64,000 nucleotides of DNA from Lithodes maja (Eukaryota > Arthropoda > Malacostraca > Decapoda > Lithodidae). The notes beneath the pieces are model-generated. The model was not told the origin of the DNA, ran no database searches, and was given only the letters and a program-made list of their open reading frames with translations. This document shows positions 31,250 through 41,812 of the stretch, one piece after another. How positions within the stretch are numbered: position 1 is the stretch's first letter; every line of letters starts with the position of its first letter. The DNA is taken from the NCBI GenBank assembly GCA_037953745.1, contig JBAKBP010000203.1:62001-126000 (forward strand). The letters run 5' to 3'. The position numbers and the translations under genes were made by a program.

Positions 31250-31743
31250 ATTGTGTATTTTTTGTTTGTTTTATATATATATACAGTATTCCATCTTACT
31301 CCCTCTCGGGTATAGGCTGAGAGCCTGTAGTTCACCCATTCAACACGGTGAAGCCTGTGAGGTCTTGTTCCAACCTTGGGAGTGAGACACGTGAAGGACC
31401 TGGGGCTTGGCAGCCCCATCTCTGGAGCCGCTTTACCCCTGCACTTCACTGTCTCATCCCCAAGACTCGGACCCTCCCTCTCAGAACGCCATCTAATGAG
31501 CAATTAACTCACTAGGCATTGCCACCTTGTAGCAAATTTTGAATATGCGAATATTCATACAGTGCTGTTTAATCAGGGAACAATGAGGGTATTTTTTTGG
31601 CGTTTCGGTGGGCTTTGTGGTAATGCACTGATACTAGGTATAGCACAAATTCGATCCCAATAATATCTTCCCATTGGTACATCGGGATTCGAACCCGGGT
31701 CCATTGAATTACCAGTCCAGTGGCAAGACCACTCCACCACACC
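31250..31743 (-). repeat. tRNA-derived SINE, copy 2
   Basis: Same order as copy 1: tRNA-like head at the right (B box GGTTCGAATCC, complement of 31686-31696), the shared body with CCTCTCGGGTATAGGCTGAGAG at its left, and a T/TA-rich tail at 31250-31290. It lies in the large intron just upstream of the SEFIR exon. Confidence 0.65.
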
Positions 31744-32059
31744 AATCTATAATATAGATTATAGCCTCTTTAAAAATATAAACTGTACAAGTGAACACAT
31801 ATTGTACAGTCTTATACTGGACAGTTGAACACTTGTATCAAACATTCTTAAAGACTGGACAGCTGAGCACATAATAATACAGTATTTACCGTTCAATATA
31901 CAAATCCTGGACATCTGAGCCATAAAGTACATACAGTACCTTCTTTGGACTGCTGCACATAGAGACCATGTATTATAATTATGTAGTATCTGTATTATGT
32001 TAGAAGCCAGTAACTCACGTCCACTCACCAACCCTCTGTAATCTCTCTTTCTTCGCCGC

Positions 32060-32445
32060 AATGTTGCATATCTCTCGCTATTCTATCGCTACTACAATAA
32101 TCAGTGTTCCTCAGAGCTTTCTCAGTGTATACCACCTCCTCTACGTAGGGTACGTAACACCCGTCTTGCAACACAATCCCACCCCTACTCTGTGCAACTC
32201 TCCAACTCAAGAGTGAAACGATGCTCCTAATCTTTCTTCTATTCAACAGCTGAGCTCTGGAACTCTCACCCTGAATCCATCTTTCCCTCATCCTATGACT
32301 TACATTGCTTCAAATACCGTGTGTCCAGACACTTTGGTTCGAACATTCCTTGATTTTGGCCCTGTCACCCTTTCAATTCTGGGGAGGCACTTGCCACAGG
32401 CAGTTTTGCCTTTTGTCTCCCTCATCCACATAAAAAATACAATTA
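32060..32445 (+). pseudogene. LINE RT C-terminal remnant
   Basis: Fragments in shifting frames include SHPYSVQLSNSRVK, then SSGTLTLNPSFPHP, close to SHPYSVQLANPRV in the minus-strand remnant at 34423. This is the C-terminal part of the same LINE family, dead, followed by an A-rich end into which a hAT element inserted. Confidence 0.5.
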
Positions 32446-32453
32446 AAATAAAA

Positions 32454-33694
32454 CAGTGGCGTATATAGGGGGGGGGGGGGGGGGGTATTCGGCCATTCCC
32501 CCCCCCCCCCCCCTTTTGTCCCTAGTTGTTAGTTTTTGTCCCTAGTTTTGTTACTAGTGAGTAAAGTAAGCTCTCTCTCTCTCTCAACTTTATTATTGCG
32601 AGTTTTAGTATTAATTTTGTTTTCTCTCTCTCTCTCATTAACCCGGTAAGCGCTAAATAGACCTAGGGGCTAGGGTAGTTATTTGTGTATTTCTAGCCTT
32701 GGATTCTGACAGAATTCGTTATATTTACAATATAGACCATTATTTGTTTTCGGTATGCTTTTATTTTACATATATGATGTATATATGAACCTTCAAGAGT
32801 GCTAAAATAAGTGGGAAAAGCATTTGGGTGGTGAAAAACGAAGATATTGGCCACCCGGTCGTAATGTCAGGCGAGAGAGAGCTACAGGCAACCCTCCTCT
32901 CTCGCTGTCTGTGAGGTAACTGAGACGAGCGGGGCGGTGTGGGCTGGTGTCTGGGTGTTACATATCGATCTTTTCTGCAACCCACTTGTGCTACATTATC
33001 GCGGGAGAGAAAAATAACCGATAAATGATGATAATAAGAGGGAAAATAGGTGATAATTGAGGAGGGGAGGGAGGGGGGAATAAGGTGGGGAAGGAGGGGA
33101 GGGGGGTGGGTGAGATTTACATGGATGAGTACTGGAGGGGAATTATCTCACCTAGAGAAAAAACAAAATTTTTGATAGGCCCTTTTTTTTTTGGAAAGCT
33201 TTTTTTATGGTCTTGCTTCCGTGAGGCCTATCGCGTTCCCTATAGGAAGCCTTCCGTGAGGCCTATCGCGCTTGCCGGGTTAATGGCATTTTGCGAGTTT
33301 TAGTTTATTTTTTAAATGTTTCATATAAAAAGTAATATTGCAATTTCCATAAGTTCCAGGAATGAATGAATCAACAATTGTATAGTATTATGATATAGAT
33401 TATAGCAGTTTTTTTATACATACTGTAGAATTCCCTAATTAAATATTTGTCAAACAGCTCTTTTTTTGTTTAGCCAACATTATATAATCTTCTGTATATT
33501 GTTTTACCATTGAATATCAAATTAGTGCAATATATCCCTGCTGAGGCCTCAAAAGGACCCTAAACCAAATTTATTTTCAAAAAGACCCCCCAGCTGTAGA
33601 GGCTCGCTTCGCTCGCCCACCCATTATATTAAATTTAAAATAATGGATTCACCCCTATGGCACCCCCTTTCCCAAGGACCTATATACGCCACTG
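32454..33694. mobile_element. hAT-type non-autonomous element
   Basis: Ends CAGTGGCGTATATAGG and CCTATATACGCCACTG form a perfect 16-bp inverted repeat, flanked by the 8-bp duplication AAATAAAA (32446-32453 and 33695-33702). Next to the left end are a run of 18 G (32468-32485) and one of 16 C (32498-32513). The 1.24-kb interior shows no transposase. It sits in the intron between the two IL-17R-like exons. Confidence 0.9.
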
Positions 33695-33739
33695 AAATAA
33701 AACATTTCAATATAAATAGAAGTCGCTCTGCCATATTAC

Positions 33740-33870
33740 CTGTGTGTGTGCCTCTAAGCCACCTGTATCCCACCACAGAAGCCACTACAACTACCACCTC
33801 CAGCACCGTCAGGAGGGAGACCACCACCACACCGCCGCCCACCTTCACCACCCTCCAGTTGCGAGATTCT
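33740..33870 (-). CDS. Host exon: transmembrane segment of the IL-17 receptor-like gene
   Basis: A 131-bp exon on the minus strand. It has a strong acceptor, TTTTACTCATTTCAG before 33870, and a strong donor, CACAG/GTAATA after 33740. The frame, set by the only stop-free reading, gives RNWRVVKVGGG, then about 23 hydrophobic residues (VVVVSLLTVLEVVVVVAS and VVGY), then RWLRGTHT. This is a single membrane helix with a basic inner anchor. The exon ends with one base of a codon, and the SEFIR exon 2.55 kb further along the minus strand starts with two. An outer part, a helix and then SEFIR is the IL-17 receptor layout. Confidence 0.5.
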
Positions 33871-34105
33871 CTGAAATGAGTAAAATTATTGGCTTGGCTT
33901 GGATCCTCTTAAAACATGTATGTTTTTCAATATATGTTGACCAACTTTGAATGGTTATTGTTATGTAGAGTCCTTCTTTAGCACCGCCTACAGTCACACA
34001 GGCCGACTCCGACACCCTTACGATAACATAGACTCCCCCAGTCTCCCCTAGCTCTTTTGCCTGTCACCCATAGCAAATGTATAATGTTTTGAATACTAGA
34101 GTTAC

Positions 34106-34243
34106 CATAAGTTTTGCTGGTCCCTGTTTCGGGAACGCTTTTAGAGTCACAGAAGTAAAGCAAGACACACAATATCCCTTTGCTACTTTGCTGAGAATAC
34201 CACCAACTTTGACTGAGATATTTTTATATGTATTTTTTGTTTT
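34106..34243 (-). CDS. Possible host exon upstream of the transmembrane exon
   Basis: 138 bp, 46 codons, between a very good acceptor (CTGTCTCCTTCATACAG before 34243) and a fair donor (TTATG/GTAACT after 34106). It encodes NTYKNISVKVGG and GYCVSCFTSVTLKAFPK, which could be a strand pair of an extracellular domain with an N-glycosylation site. However, it ends in phase 0 while the transmembrane exon needs phase 2. Either another small exon lies between, or this is a false call. Confidence 0.25.
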
Positions 34244-34422
34244 CTGTATGAAGGAGACAGAAGACAAAGCTGACTGCAACAAGTGGTCCCTCCAAAGTTA
34301 ACAGAGTGACAAGGAGCCAAATTCAAGGTACGATAGAGTCGAAATGTCTAGAAACACGGAACTTTAAACAGTTTAAATCATAGGATGCGGGAAAGACAGA
34401 TTGAAAGGAGAGCATTCCAGAG

Positions 34423-35560
34423 TTAACTTGTTGAGTAGAAGAATGACTGGGAACATTGGTTCACTCTCGGGTTAGCGAGTTGGACAGAATAGGGGTGTGA
34501 AAGTGTTGAAAGGCGGGTGCCACCCATTCTCTGTAAGGGAGGAGGTATACACTTAGATAGCTCTGAAGAACACTGATAATTGTAATAGCGATAGAAGAGT
34601 GAGAGAGATGCAACATTGTGGCGTGTAGTGAGAGATTCTAGGGAATTAGTAAGAGGAAGTGAGTTGATGAGATGAAATGCTTTTGATTGTATCCTTTCTA
34701 AAAGTGTGGTATGGGTGGAACCTACCCACACATGCGAACAGTACTCGATACATGGCACACTGTGCCCTGTACAGAGCTAGAAGCTGTGCGGGGATAAAGA
34801 ACCCTCGGAGATGGTTGAGCACACCTTACTTCTGGGAAACTAACTGTTTTTAGCAAGAGTGGTAATATTATCTCTCCAAGAAAGATCAGAAGAAAAAGAG
34901 ACACCAAGAATATTGAGAGAAGATGAAGGGTTGATTTGTGTTTTGTTGAAGAGTAAGGGATAATTACGTGGAAGACTGTGACGAGTAGCTTTGGATGCAT
35001 TGAAAGTAACAAGATTTTCTCTGCCTCAATCAGAAGTAGTTGATAGATCAGAGGATAGGCGTGCTATGGTCTCCTCACATGAGTTTTGGAGTGATTGTAA
35101 GGTGGGTCATTGTGGAAAATTAGTTTAAAGTGTAAGGTAGAGTCATCAGCATGTGATTAGATAGGACTAGAGGTATAGTTGAGAAGATTATTCATGAATA
35201 ATAAATAAGATATTTGTGCCAGACTCTATTGAAGGCCTTCGATATGTCTAGTGCATTAGAAAAGGTTTCATCAAAGTTTTGAAAGGAGGATAACCAAGAG
35301 TTAGTAAGGTAAGAAGATTACCAGTAGAGTATCCCTTAAGCCTAAGGGAACCATACTGGCAATCTGAGAGAAGATTATGGGAAGACAAATGCTTAATGCA
35401 ACTGACCGGTGTAGTGCCGGGGTAGTATGGGAGGGGGAGTCGGTGGGGAAGTGGAGAGGGCGGCAGTGATCTTGGTCCGGGAATCCACGCCCCCCTTGGA
35501 CGAACAGCGGGCACCCGTCGCAGCTGTTAGGCCACACCTGTATAATAGGATTATTGTTAA
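34423..35560 (-). pseudogene. Decayed LINE reverse transcriptase
   Basis: Minus-strand fragments in order: LLSDCQYGSLRLKGYSTGNLL (fingers motif region, about 35330-35410), SHADDSTLHF (a trace of the catalytic box near 35140), LNILGVSFSSDLSWRDNI (near 34880), and MPCIEYCSHVWVGSTHTTLL, then SHPYSVQLANPRV near 34490. Many stops and shifts. Same family as the plus-strand remnant at 32060. Confidence 0.7.
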
Positions 35561-35835
35561 CTCAACTACTAGAATACTTCAACTTGTAGATCTCAACCAG
35601 TGGCAACTCAACCAATACTGTTAGGTAAGGTTAGTTTAAGGGGAGATCTCCACTTGAGGGATTTTTTTCTTGACCCCTTTCTCCCTCATGTTTAGCCCCA
35701 TTGCTTTTGATATTATAAAACGTTTGCCCCATTAGTTTAGCAATTTTAAGAACTTTCACCCCATATTAAGAACTTTCATGCCATTGAGGTGTCGATTTTA
35801 TCCTGGCGAGCGGTAGCGAGCCTGTAATTTAAGAG

Positions 35836-37625
35836 TGTGACGTTGACCACTCCGTTAGAACCGCATGGCTTGTCCTACAGTGACTCACTAGGATCGCCAG
35901 GGCAGTGGATGGGGCTACAGTTTATGTATTAGAGTGTGCTTTATTTCATATGAAAGCTCGTGTCATGGGCAGTCCAGAAAGGCTCTTTGTTTTCGCCCAT
36001 GTCAAGGCTTTATATATTTAATTGTAAAGTATATGTTTTATCATTAACTAGTAATGATAGGATCTGGGAGAGAGAGAGAGAGTAGAACGGAGTGAGAGGA
36101 GGCGCGCAGTGATTTTTGTCCCGCTCGATGACGTCACGGCTGGCTGCCTCGCGGGGGTTGGTGGAGAGAGGTCCTTACCATGCTGCGAGCTCTGTTAGTG
36201 GTTAGATCACTTGTAACCGCTGGTTTCCCATGTGGCTCGAGCTAGTGCGAGTATAATATACTGGTTCCTCGCCACTCTCTCCCTCAGATCTGGTTTCTAG
36301 AACACACCCATCTTTTTTTCCCTTGCTATCTATCCCCGCTCCGTACCTGAGAATCTTTTCCTCTGCCTATCTCTCTCATTTTCCATATCTTTCACCACCT
36401 TTCTATTAACATTATATCCCCTCTGGTTAACTCTGCAAAATCAGCTTAATGCTGGCCAGTTGTATTGTGTGTTAAGGTCTGATATAACCTGTGTATGTTA
36501 GTTGTTAAGATAAGTGGATCACGAAGCATTGGTTGGCTTTCATATTGCCGCTTCCTATAATTATTAGTGTTCTGCTGGATTAGATAATGCTAGACTGGGA
36601 GTCTGATATCATAGGTATTGTTTCCTATGAGTGCTGGCTTCAGTAAAAAGCGGCACGACATACCTGAGAACTGGAGTTGATTGAGTAAATTCTAGTCTGT
36701 GTGCCATTGAGAGTAGAGCATGCACGAATGAGGGCTTTTTGCCTATACCATTCTGCACTGTTCTAGTCTCGATTGTTTGTCTTTGAGGTACGCCAGGAGA
36801 ACGCTTAATACTTCGGTATTAAGGTTTCTCAAGAGAGCTACCCTTCATTATAACGTAATATTTGACGCACAGACTTGAGATTTGCACTAGGCTATGCAGC
36901 ATGCCATGCGCACCAGTATCTCGTATCATTGACTCTAGCTAGACTTTATCAATCATAGTAGACATTAAGTATATTAACCTAATTACTCTGTTTATGCATA
37001 CCCATTTATGATTACACAAGCATTTCGCAGCCTAGTTTGATGTATTGAGACACAAACGACTTAGGCTCTTTTTGTTGATAGGAATACTGTATTGTGGCGA
37101 TTATTATTAGTGTTGTAGTGTTTAGGATATTCTTGGCTCCGACGGCATTATATATTCTGCTTTTTTGTGTGCATAGCCTGCACGAGCATTGTTCCACTGC
37201 CTGCCTTTTTGGGTTCCATTTCCGATACGAGCATCTTTATAACATCTAACATTTAAAGAAGATTCCTTGTTAGTGTTGAAGGACTTTAGTGCACTTTATT
37301 TCATGCAGGAGTGCCTGACATTTATTGATTAAAGTAACGTAAGCTGTAACTTCTCTTACCACCTTACTTTGCATACCATAACCAAGCACCTTCGGTTATA
37401 GGTAGTAATAGGCTGTTTTCACATAACATTAAGCCTAGAGTAGACGCACATTTATTGAGAGTTTGATAGCCTATTATTGCATATAGAACTCTGTAGAGTA
37501 TTTGTGTTCTTTGTTCACTGGGAATATACTTCAGAGGTTGGAGCTAGCGCTTTCCTTTGTAACATTTATGCCATTACTAGTCCAATGAATAAGAGCCCTG
37601 ATATATTTGAACCCCAGTCGTAACA
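35836..37625 (+). repeat. 5' LTR of Gmr1-like copy 2
   Basis: TG...CA ends. GAGA tract near 36070-36084, TGACGTCA at 36129-36136 and a TATA-like TATAATATA at 36252-36260, the same order as in copy 1. Confidence 0.9.
36068..36290 (+). promoter_or_regulatory. LTR promoter: GAGA tract, CRE-type palindrome, TATA-like box
   Basis: GGGAGAGAGAGAGAGAG, then TGACGTCA, then TATAATATA. The 3' LTR has TGACGTCA at 42106-42113 and TATATATA near 42229. Confidence 0.55.
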
Positions 37626-37627
37626 AA

Positions 37628-37645
37628 TGGCGACCATACCTAGGA
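37628..37645 (+). promoter_or_regulatory. Primer-binding site, copy 2
   Basis: TGGCGACCATACCTAGGA, two bases after the LTR, as in copy 1. Confidence 0.65.
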
Positions 37646-37842
37646 TTTGGTGAACCTACATTTATTAGCAGGGAACATTTGTTGTTTTGGAGAATATTTT
37701 GCGGGGATCAGCAAGAATAATTTTTTTTTGCAACATAGTATAGCCCTTGAGTATTTCCGAGAATTTTTGTGTGTATATCGAGGTATAAGAGTTTGGGGTG
37801 CTTCTTTTCTGAATATTGTGGTGAGAAATTTTTGTGAGCATC

Positions 37843-40800
37843 ATGTCTTATACCGGATCAGAGGAGAATGGAGACACAGTACGTAATGTCGAGACTGAGG
37901 AACAGCAGTGTGATGATGTGGTTAATCAGGTGAACTGTGAGGAGGATGCTAGGATATTTTTGCAATGGCCTGTTACTGCCGAGCGGTTGGTGGGTGTGAA
38001 TCGGTATGGTCTTCAATGCCTTGCCACAGCTATCGGTCATGCGGGTACTAGCAGCATGACCAGGGATAACTTGATAACGTGTGTACTGGGCAGGGTGACT
38101 GGTGAGCGAGATGGGTTGAGTGCTCAGAGCCCTTCGGCCATGCTTCCCCTACACTCGACTCCCAGCCATCCCAGTAGTTTGCCGACCCTGGGTACGCTTC
38201 CACAGGTGGGTGGTGACTGGCAGGGTGGGTTGCCCCTGGGGGGACCACCGGTAATTTCAAACATTGTAGCACCTTCACCTCCTCAAGGGTTATCTCCAGA
38301 ATTATTGCTTCAGCTCGAATTAGCTAAGATCGAAGAGAGAAAGGCTATCAGGGTATGTGAGCTTCAGCAGCAAACAGAGCTAGCAAAAATCCAAGCGGAT
38401 TTAGAGTCGACTAGGTACTGTGCCGACATGGATGTAGAGAAGTCGCGAGTAGAGACAACGGGACAGCGACTTGGGGCTGGTAACCGTGCTCATGATCAAT
38501 CTCTCTCGCACTTATTGAAACTGGTTCCGGTGTTTGATGAGAGTGGTGTAACAGAATTTTTCACACGCTTTGAGAAGAAGTGCCAGGAACACCAGTGGCC
38601 AGAGAATAGATGGGCAACACTTGTATCCTCTAGATTAATAGGCAAGGGTCTTAAAGCCTACGATGCGTTACCTTTGGAGTCATGTATTGTGTATGAGGAT
38701 CTAAAGGAGGCTGTCCTGAGGGCTTACGAATTGCAACCAGAAACGTACCGTTTGAAGTTCCGGGGTGTAAATAAGGGAAGAGATAGCACCTTTTTGGAAC
38801 ACGCCCGGTACTTGTCCGATGCTATGGGAAACTGGCTCCGATCTGAGATGGTCACAACATTTGATGAAATTAAGCAGTTAATGATGTTGGAGCAGTTCTT
38901 TAAGAGCACGGGCGGTGATCTAACTTTGAACTTAAAGGAGAAAAACCCAAGAACTCTAGTCGAAGCAGCAGAAATGGCTGATCGACGGCTGTCGTTGATT
39001 CGGGGTTGCGGGTCCTCACAGAAGTACGATGTAAGTGCTAAGGACCGTTATCCTCCCCCTCCCCGTAACAATGACACATTTAAACAGAAGAGCCATGAAA
39101 CTAAAACTGAATCCAAACCTTACACCACACCATATGTGAAAAGTCAGGGGCCTTTTACATCACAGTATAAGCCGAAACCGAAATTTATGTGTTTTAGTTG
39201 CCACCAGGAGGGTCATAAGGCAAATGAGTGCCCTAGTCGACCTCCTCCGGCAGCCGTGTCTTTTGCTCACGGCATTGGAGTGTTCAAGAGGACATCGGAG
39301 TTTGTTAGAGGCATTTCTTCCGAGGTAAATACACTGCCAGTGCAGAAGGATCCGGAAGGCTTATTCCCTGTCCGTGATGCCTTTAGTGACCACAGGGGAC
39401 TCGGTTGTGTGGAGTGGGGGGGTAGAAGACATGAGGTGAGAATTTTGCGTGACACTGGGGCATCGCAAACACTGTTGAGAAATTTCACTGGTAAACCTGT
39501 CATTACGGCGCGGGTGGTTGTGGTTCAGGGAGTTAATGCAACAAGGTCATACCCGCTTGTAAGAATGAAGGTGGAAGTTGATGGTGTGACTCGGGACCTG
39601 GATGTAGGGATTGTGGAGAAGTTACCTGTTGGGGGCGTCGACCTCCTTCTCGGCAACGACTTTGCGGGACCTACTTCTGAGGCTCCACCCTTGGTCGTTG
39701 CCGAGAAGCTGGCCGACGTGAGTAGGGAGGAGCAGGAGTGGGTTGAGAAGTGTCCGGTGCAGCCTATGGCGTGTGTTGTCACCGGAGATCCTGCCTCCAG
39801 GGAGTCACATTCTGGTCAGCAATCTTTAGATCAGCGGAGGAAGGGTACCGAGAAGGGGTTGAAAGTTGATGCGGTTGAGAGTTTAGTATCAGCGGACATT
39901 CTCGGGGACTCATTATTAGGACCACATTTCGAGTCTAGAGAAGACCCATTAACTGTTCCTGAGAAGGCAGTGGATGGGCTTAAAAAGACGATGAGACAGC
40001 AACGGTACGCAGAGAGAGAGCAACGGGAGGCCAAATTTAATGTAGGAGGGGGGCATGAGTTGTTTCGCAAACACTTGGATAGGCTTGCTCCTTCGGACAT
40101 TCGTAAGTTGAAATTGGAAGACCCGGAGGTTCTTGAATGTGGTACCGGTGCTGTCGAGTTGAAGGAGGACAGTGTTGCACAGTCGAGAGATGTAGCAACG
40201 AGGTACCCTGACGCGTACCCTATGAGAAATGGGTCAGCGAAGACGGTGGTCCGAGGCTTGCTAGTGTATATTTCCCGGTATGGTTACCCGCAGGAGATTC
40301 ATGTTGTTTTGTTTGCTGCACGGGAGGTACCTGGGGAAAGTTTGGGATTCAGCCCTAATGAGCTCGTCTTTGGACACCGTGTCAGAGGGCCACTCCATAT
40401 GGTTGAAGAAGTATGGGAGGGCGTAGAAAAACCTTGTTCTATGCTCAAGTGTGTCCTCAACAGTCGAGAACGGATGTTGCGCAGTCTGGAGTTGGCTGGC
40501 CGTAATTTGACTAGCTCTCAGGCCCTCATGAAGGACAGGTACGACCTCAAGGTTGAACTCAGGGAGTTTCACGTGGGTCAGGAGGTGTTGATTCTACTGC
40601 CCCTTGTAGGTCACCCCTTTTCCGCGAAGTACACTGGTCCTTATAGGGTGGTGGAGGAGCTATCGGACCTGGTTTACTTGGTAGCCACTCCAGACAGACG
40701 GAAGCGCAATCAGTTATGTCATGTTAATCCCATGAAGGAGTATGGGAGGCACCCCCCTGAGCCTCTCACTGTGCCTGTGATGACGTTTAGCAGTCAAGGT

Positions 40801-41337
40801 GGAGAAGGAGAACGGGACAGTCAAGCTCAGGTGGAGGATAACTGGAAGGATAGGAAGTTCAAATGGGCGCCTGAGTGTGAGAAGGTGTTTAGAGAAGTAA
40901 AACACCTGTTGTGCACTCACCCGATCCTCAGGGCCCCTGACTTTAGCCTACCTTTCCAACTAGCAACGGAGGCTAGTGGTGTGGGGGCTGGTGCCGTCCT
41001 TGTGGAAAAGGACGATGATGGGCTTGAGAATCCTGTTAGTTTCTGCTCGGAGAAGTACAATTCGGCCCAGGGGAGCTGCTCTGTTGTCGAGGAGGAGCTG
41101 CTGGCAGTTGTACTTGCACTGAGGCATTTCGAGGTCTATGTTCCAGCCTATGGTCCAGTCGTTGTAGTTTACCCAGATCATCACCCTCTCAAGTTCTTGG
41201 ACCAGTTTCACAATCGGAATATGAGACTGACCAGGTGGTCACTAAGGTTATTGGTATATAACCTGGACATACGCCATATTGCCGGTTGTGACAACTTGGT
41301 TGCAGATGGTCGTTCAAGGGTATATGATCCTGGGTAG
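37843..41337 (+). CDS. Gag-protease-truncated integrase-RNase H polyprotein, Gmr1-like copy 2
   Basis: Open for 1,164 residues; ATG 37843 (GCATCATGTCT) fits the copy 1 start better than the upstream GTG. Gag, the zinc knuckle CFSCHQEGHKANEC (450-463) and protease with DTGAS (537) and LLLGND are complete. Compared with copy 1, the frame then skips the integrase HHCC finger and first Asp (junction before DVATRYPDAYP), and skips the second Asp and Glu (junction YPQEIH to VVLFAAREV). After the GPY module and CHVNPMKEY it skips the whole RT (junction EDNW to KDRKFKW). RNase H is present, but its first catalytic Asp in the usual TDASG is Glu (ATEASG). No stops. It is defective for integration and reverse transcription, yet fully open. 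Confidence 0.9.
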   Translation: MSYTGSEENGDTVRNVETEEQQCDDVVNQVNCEEDARIFLQWPVTAERLVGVNRYGLQCLATAIGHAGTSSMTRDNLITCVLGRVTGERDGLSAQSPSAMLPLHSTPSHPSSLPTLGTLPQVGGDWQGGLPLGGPPVISNIVAPSPPQGLSPELLLQLELAKIEERKAIRVCELQQQTELAKIQADLESTRYCADMDVEKSRVETTGQRLGAGNRAHDQSLSHLLKLVPVFDESGVTEFFTRFEKKCQEHQWPENRWATLVSSRLIGKGLKAYDALPLESCIVYEDLKEAVLRAYELQPETYRLKFRGVNKGRDSTFLEHARYLSDAMGNWLRSEMVTTFDEIKQLMMLEQFFKSTGGDLTLNLKEKNPRTLVEAAEMADRRLSLIRGCGSSQKYDVSAKDRYPPPPRNNDTFKQKSHETKTESKPYTTPYVKSQGPFTSQYKPKPKFMCFSCHQEGHKANECPSRPPPAAVSFAHGIGVFKRTSEFVRGISSEVNTLPVQKDPEGLFPVRDAFSDHRGLGCVEWGGRRHEVRILRDTGASQTLLRNFTGKPVITARVVVVQGVNATRSYPLVRMKVEVDGVTRDLDVGIVEKLPVGGVDLLLGNDFAGPTSEAPPLVVAEKLADVSREEQEWVEKCPVQPMACVVTGDPASRESHSGQQSLDQRRKGTEKGLKVDAVESLVSADILGDSLLGPHFESREDPLTVPEKAVDGLKKTMRQQRYAEREQREAKFNVGGGHELFRKHLDRLAPSDIRKLKLEDPEVLECGTGAVELKEDSVAQSRDVATRYPDAYPMRNGSAKTVVRGLLVYISRYGYPQEIHVVLFAAREVPGESLGFSPNELVFGHRVRGPLHMVEEVWEGVEKPCSMLKCVLNSRERMLRSLELAGRNLTSSQALMKDRYDLKVELREFHVGQEVLILLPLVGHPFSAKYTGPYRVVEELSDLVYLVATPDRRKRNQLCHVNPMKEYGRHPPEPLTVPVMTFSSQGGEGERDSQAQVEDNWKDRKFKWAPECEKVFREVKHLLCTHPILRAPDFSLPFQLATEASGVGAGAVLVEKDDDGLENPVSFCSEKYNSAQGSCSVVEEELLAVVLALRHFEVYVPAYGPVVVVYPDHHPLKFLDQFHNRNMRLTRWSLRLLVYNLDIRHIAGCDNLVADGRSRVYDPG

Positions 41338-41801
41338 ATTGACACACGGGTAGCCTCCTGCTTTAGTTTGAATAGTATTTTGCGCTTGGTGCTTGTTGGC
41401 TCGCGGTTGTAGCCCAGCGTATTGGGTCGTAAAGCAGGAGTTGAGCGTTTGGTATAGAAGAAAAAAACTAGGCTTGCCCCTATAGTGCAGCCGAAATAAA
41501 CAAATTAAAAACATAAAAATCAAATAAAACAAACTTTCTTTGATAGTTGAATTTTTTCAGTATGTTATAGCAGTAATTCTGAGTTGCACTCCTCTCAGAA
41601 TGCTGGGCTAGAGAAGCTCGCTCTTGAGGAGCATAACTACATATAATTTAACCTATTGTGTTGGGAGGGTTATATTTAAAAAAAATGTTTTGTTGAAGAA
41701 CTGTGCCAGATATTTTACTGCCGCTGGGTGATGGGAAGTGAAGATATAGCATGGGTTCTAACCATCAGATTTTTGTGAGCCTTGGGGCCTCTGAGAAAAA
41801 T

Positions 41802-41812
41802 CTTGGGGGGGG
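41802..41812 (+). promoter_or_regulatory. Polypurine tract, copy 2
   Basis: TTGGGGGGGG abuts the 3' LTR. The 3' untranslated part 41338-41801 is non-coding and its first 160 bases match copy 1. Confidence 0.65.

Noticed and set aside
40190..40310. Spliced-out introns explaining the in-frame gaps in copy 2
   Set aside because: Compared with copy 1, the missing segments do not begin with GT and end with AG at the junctions I could place, so deletion fits better.
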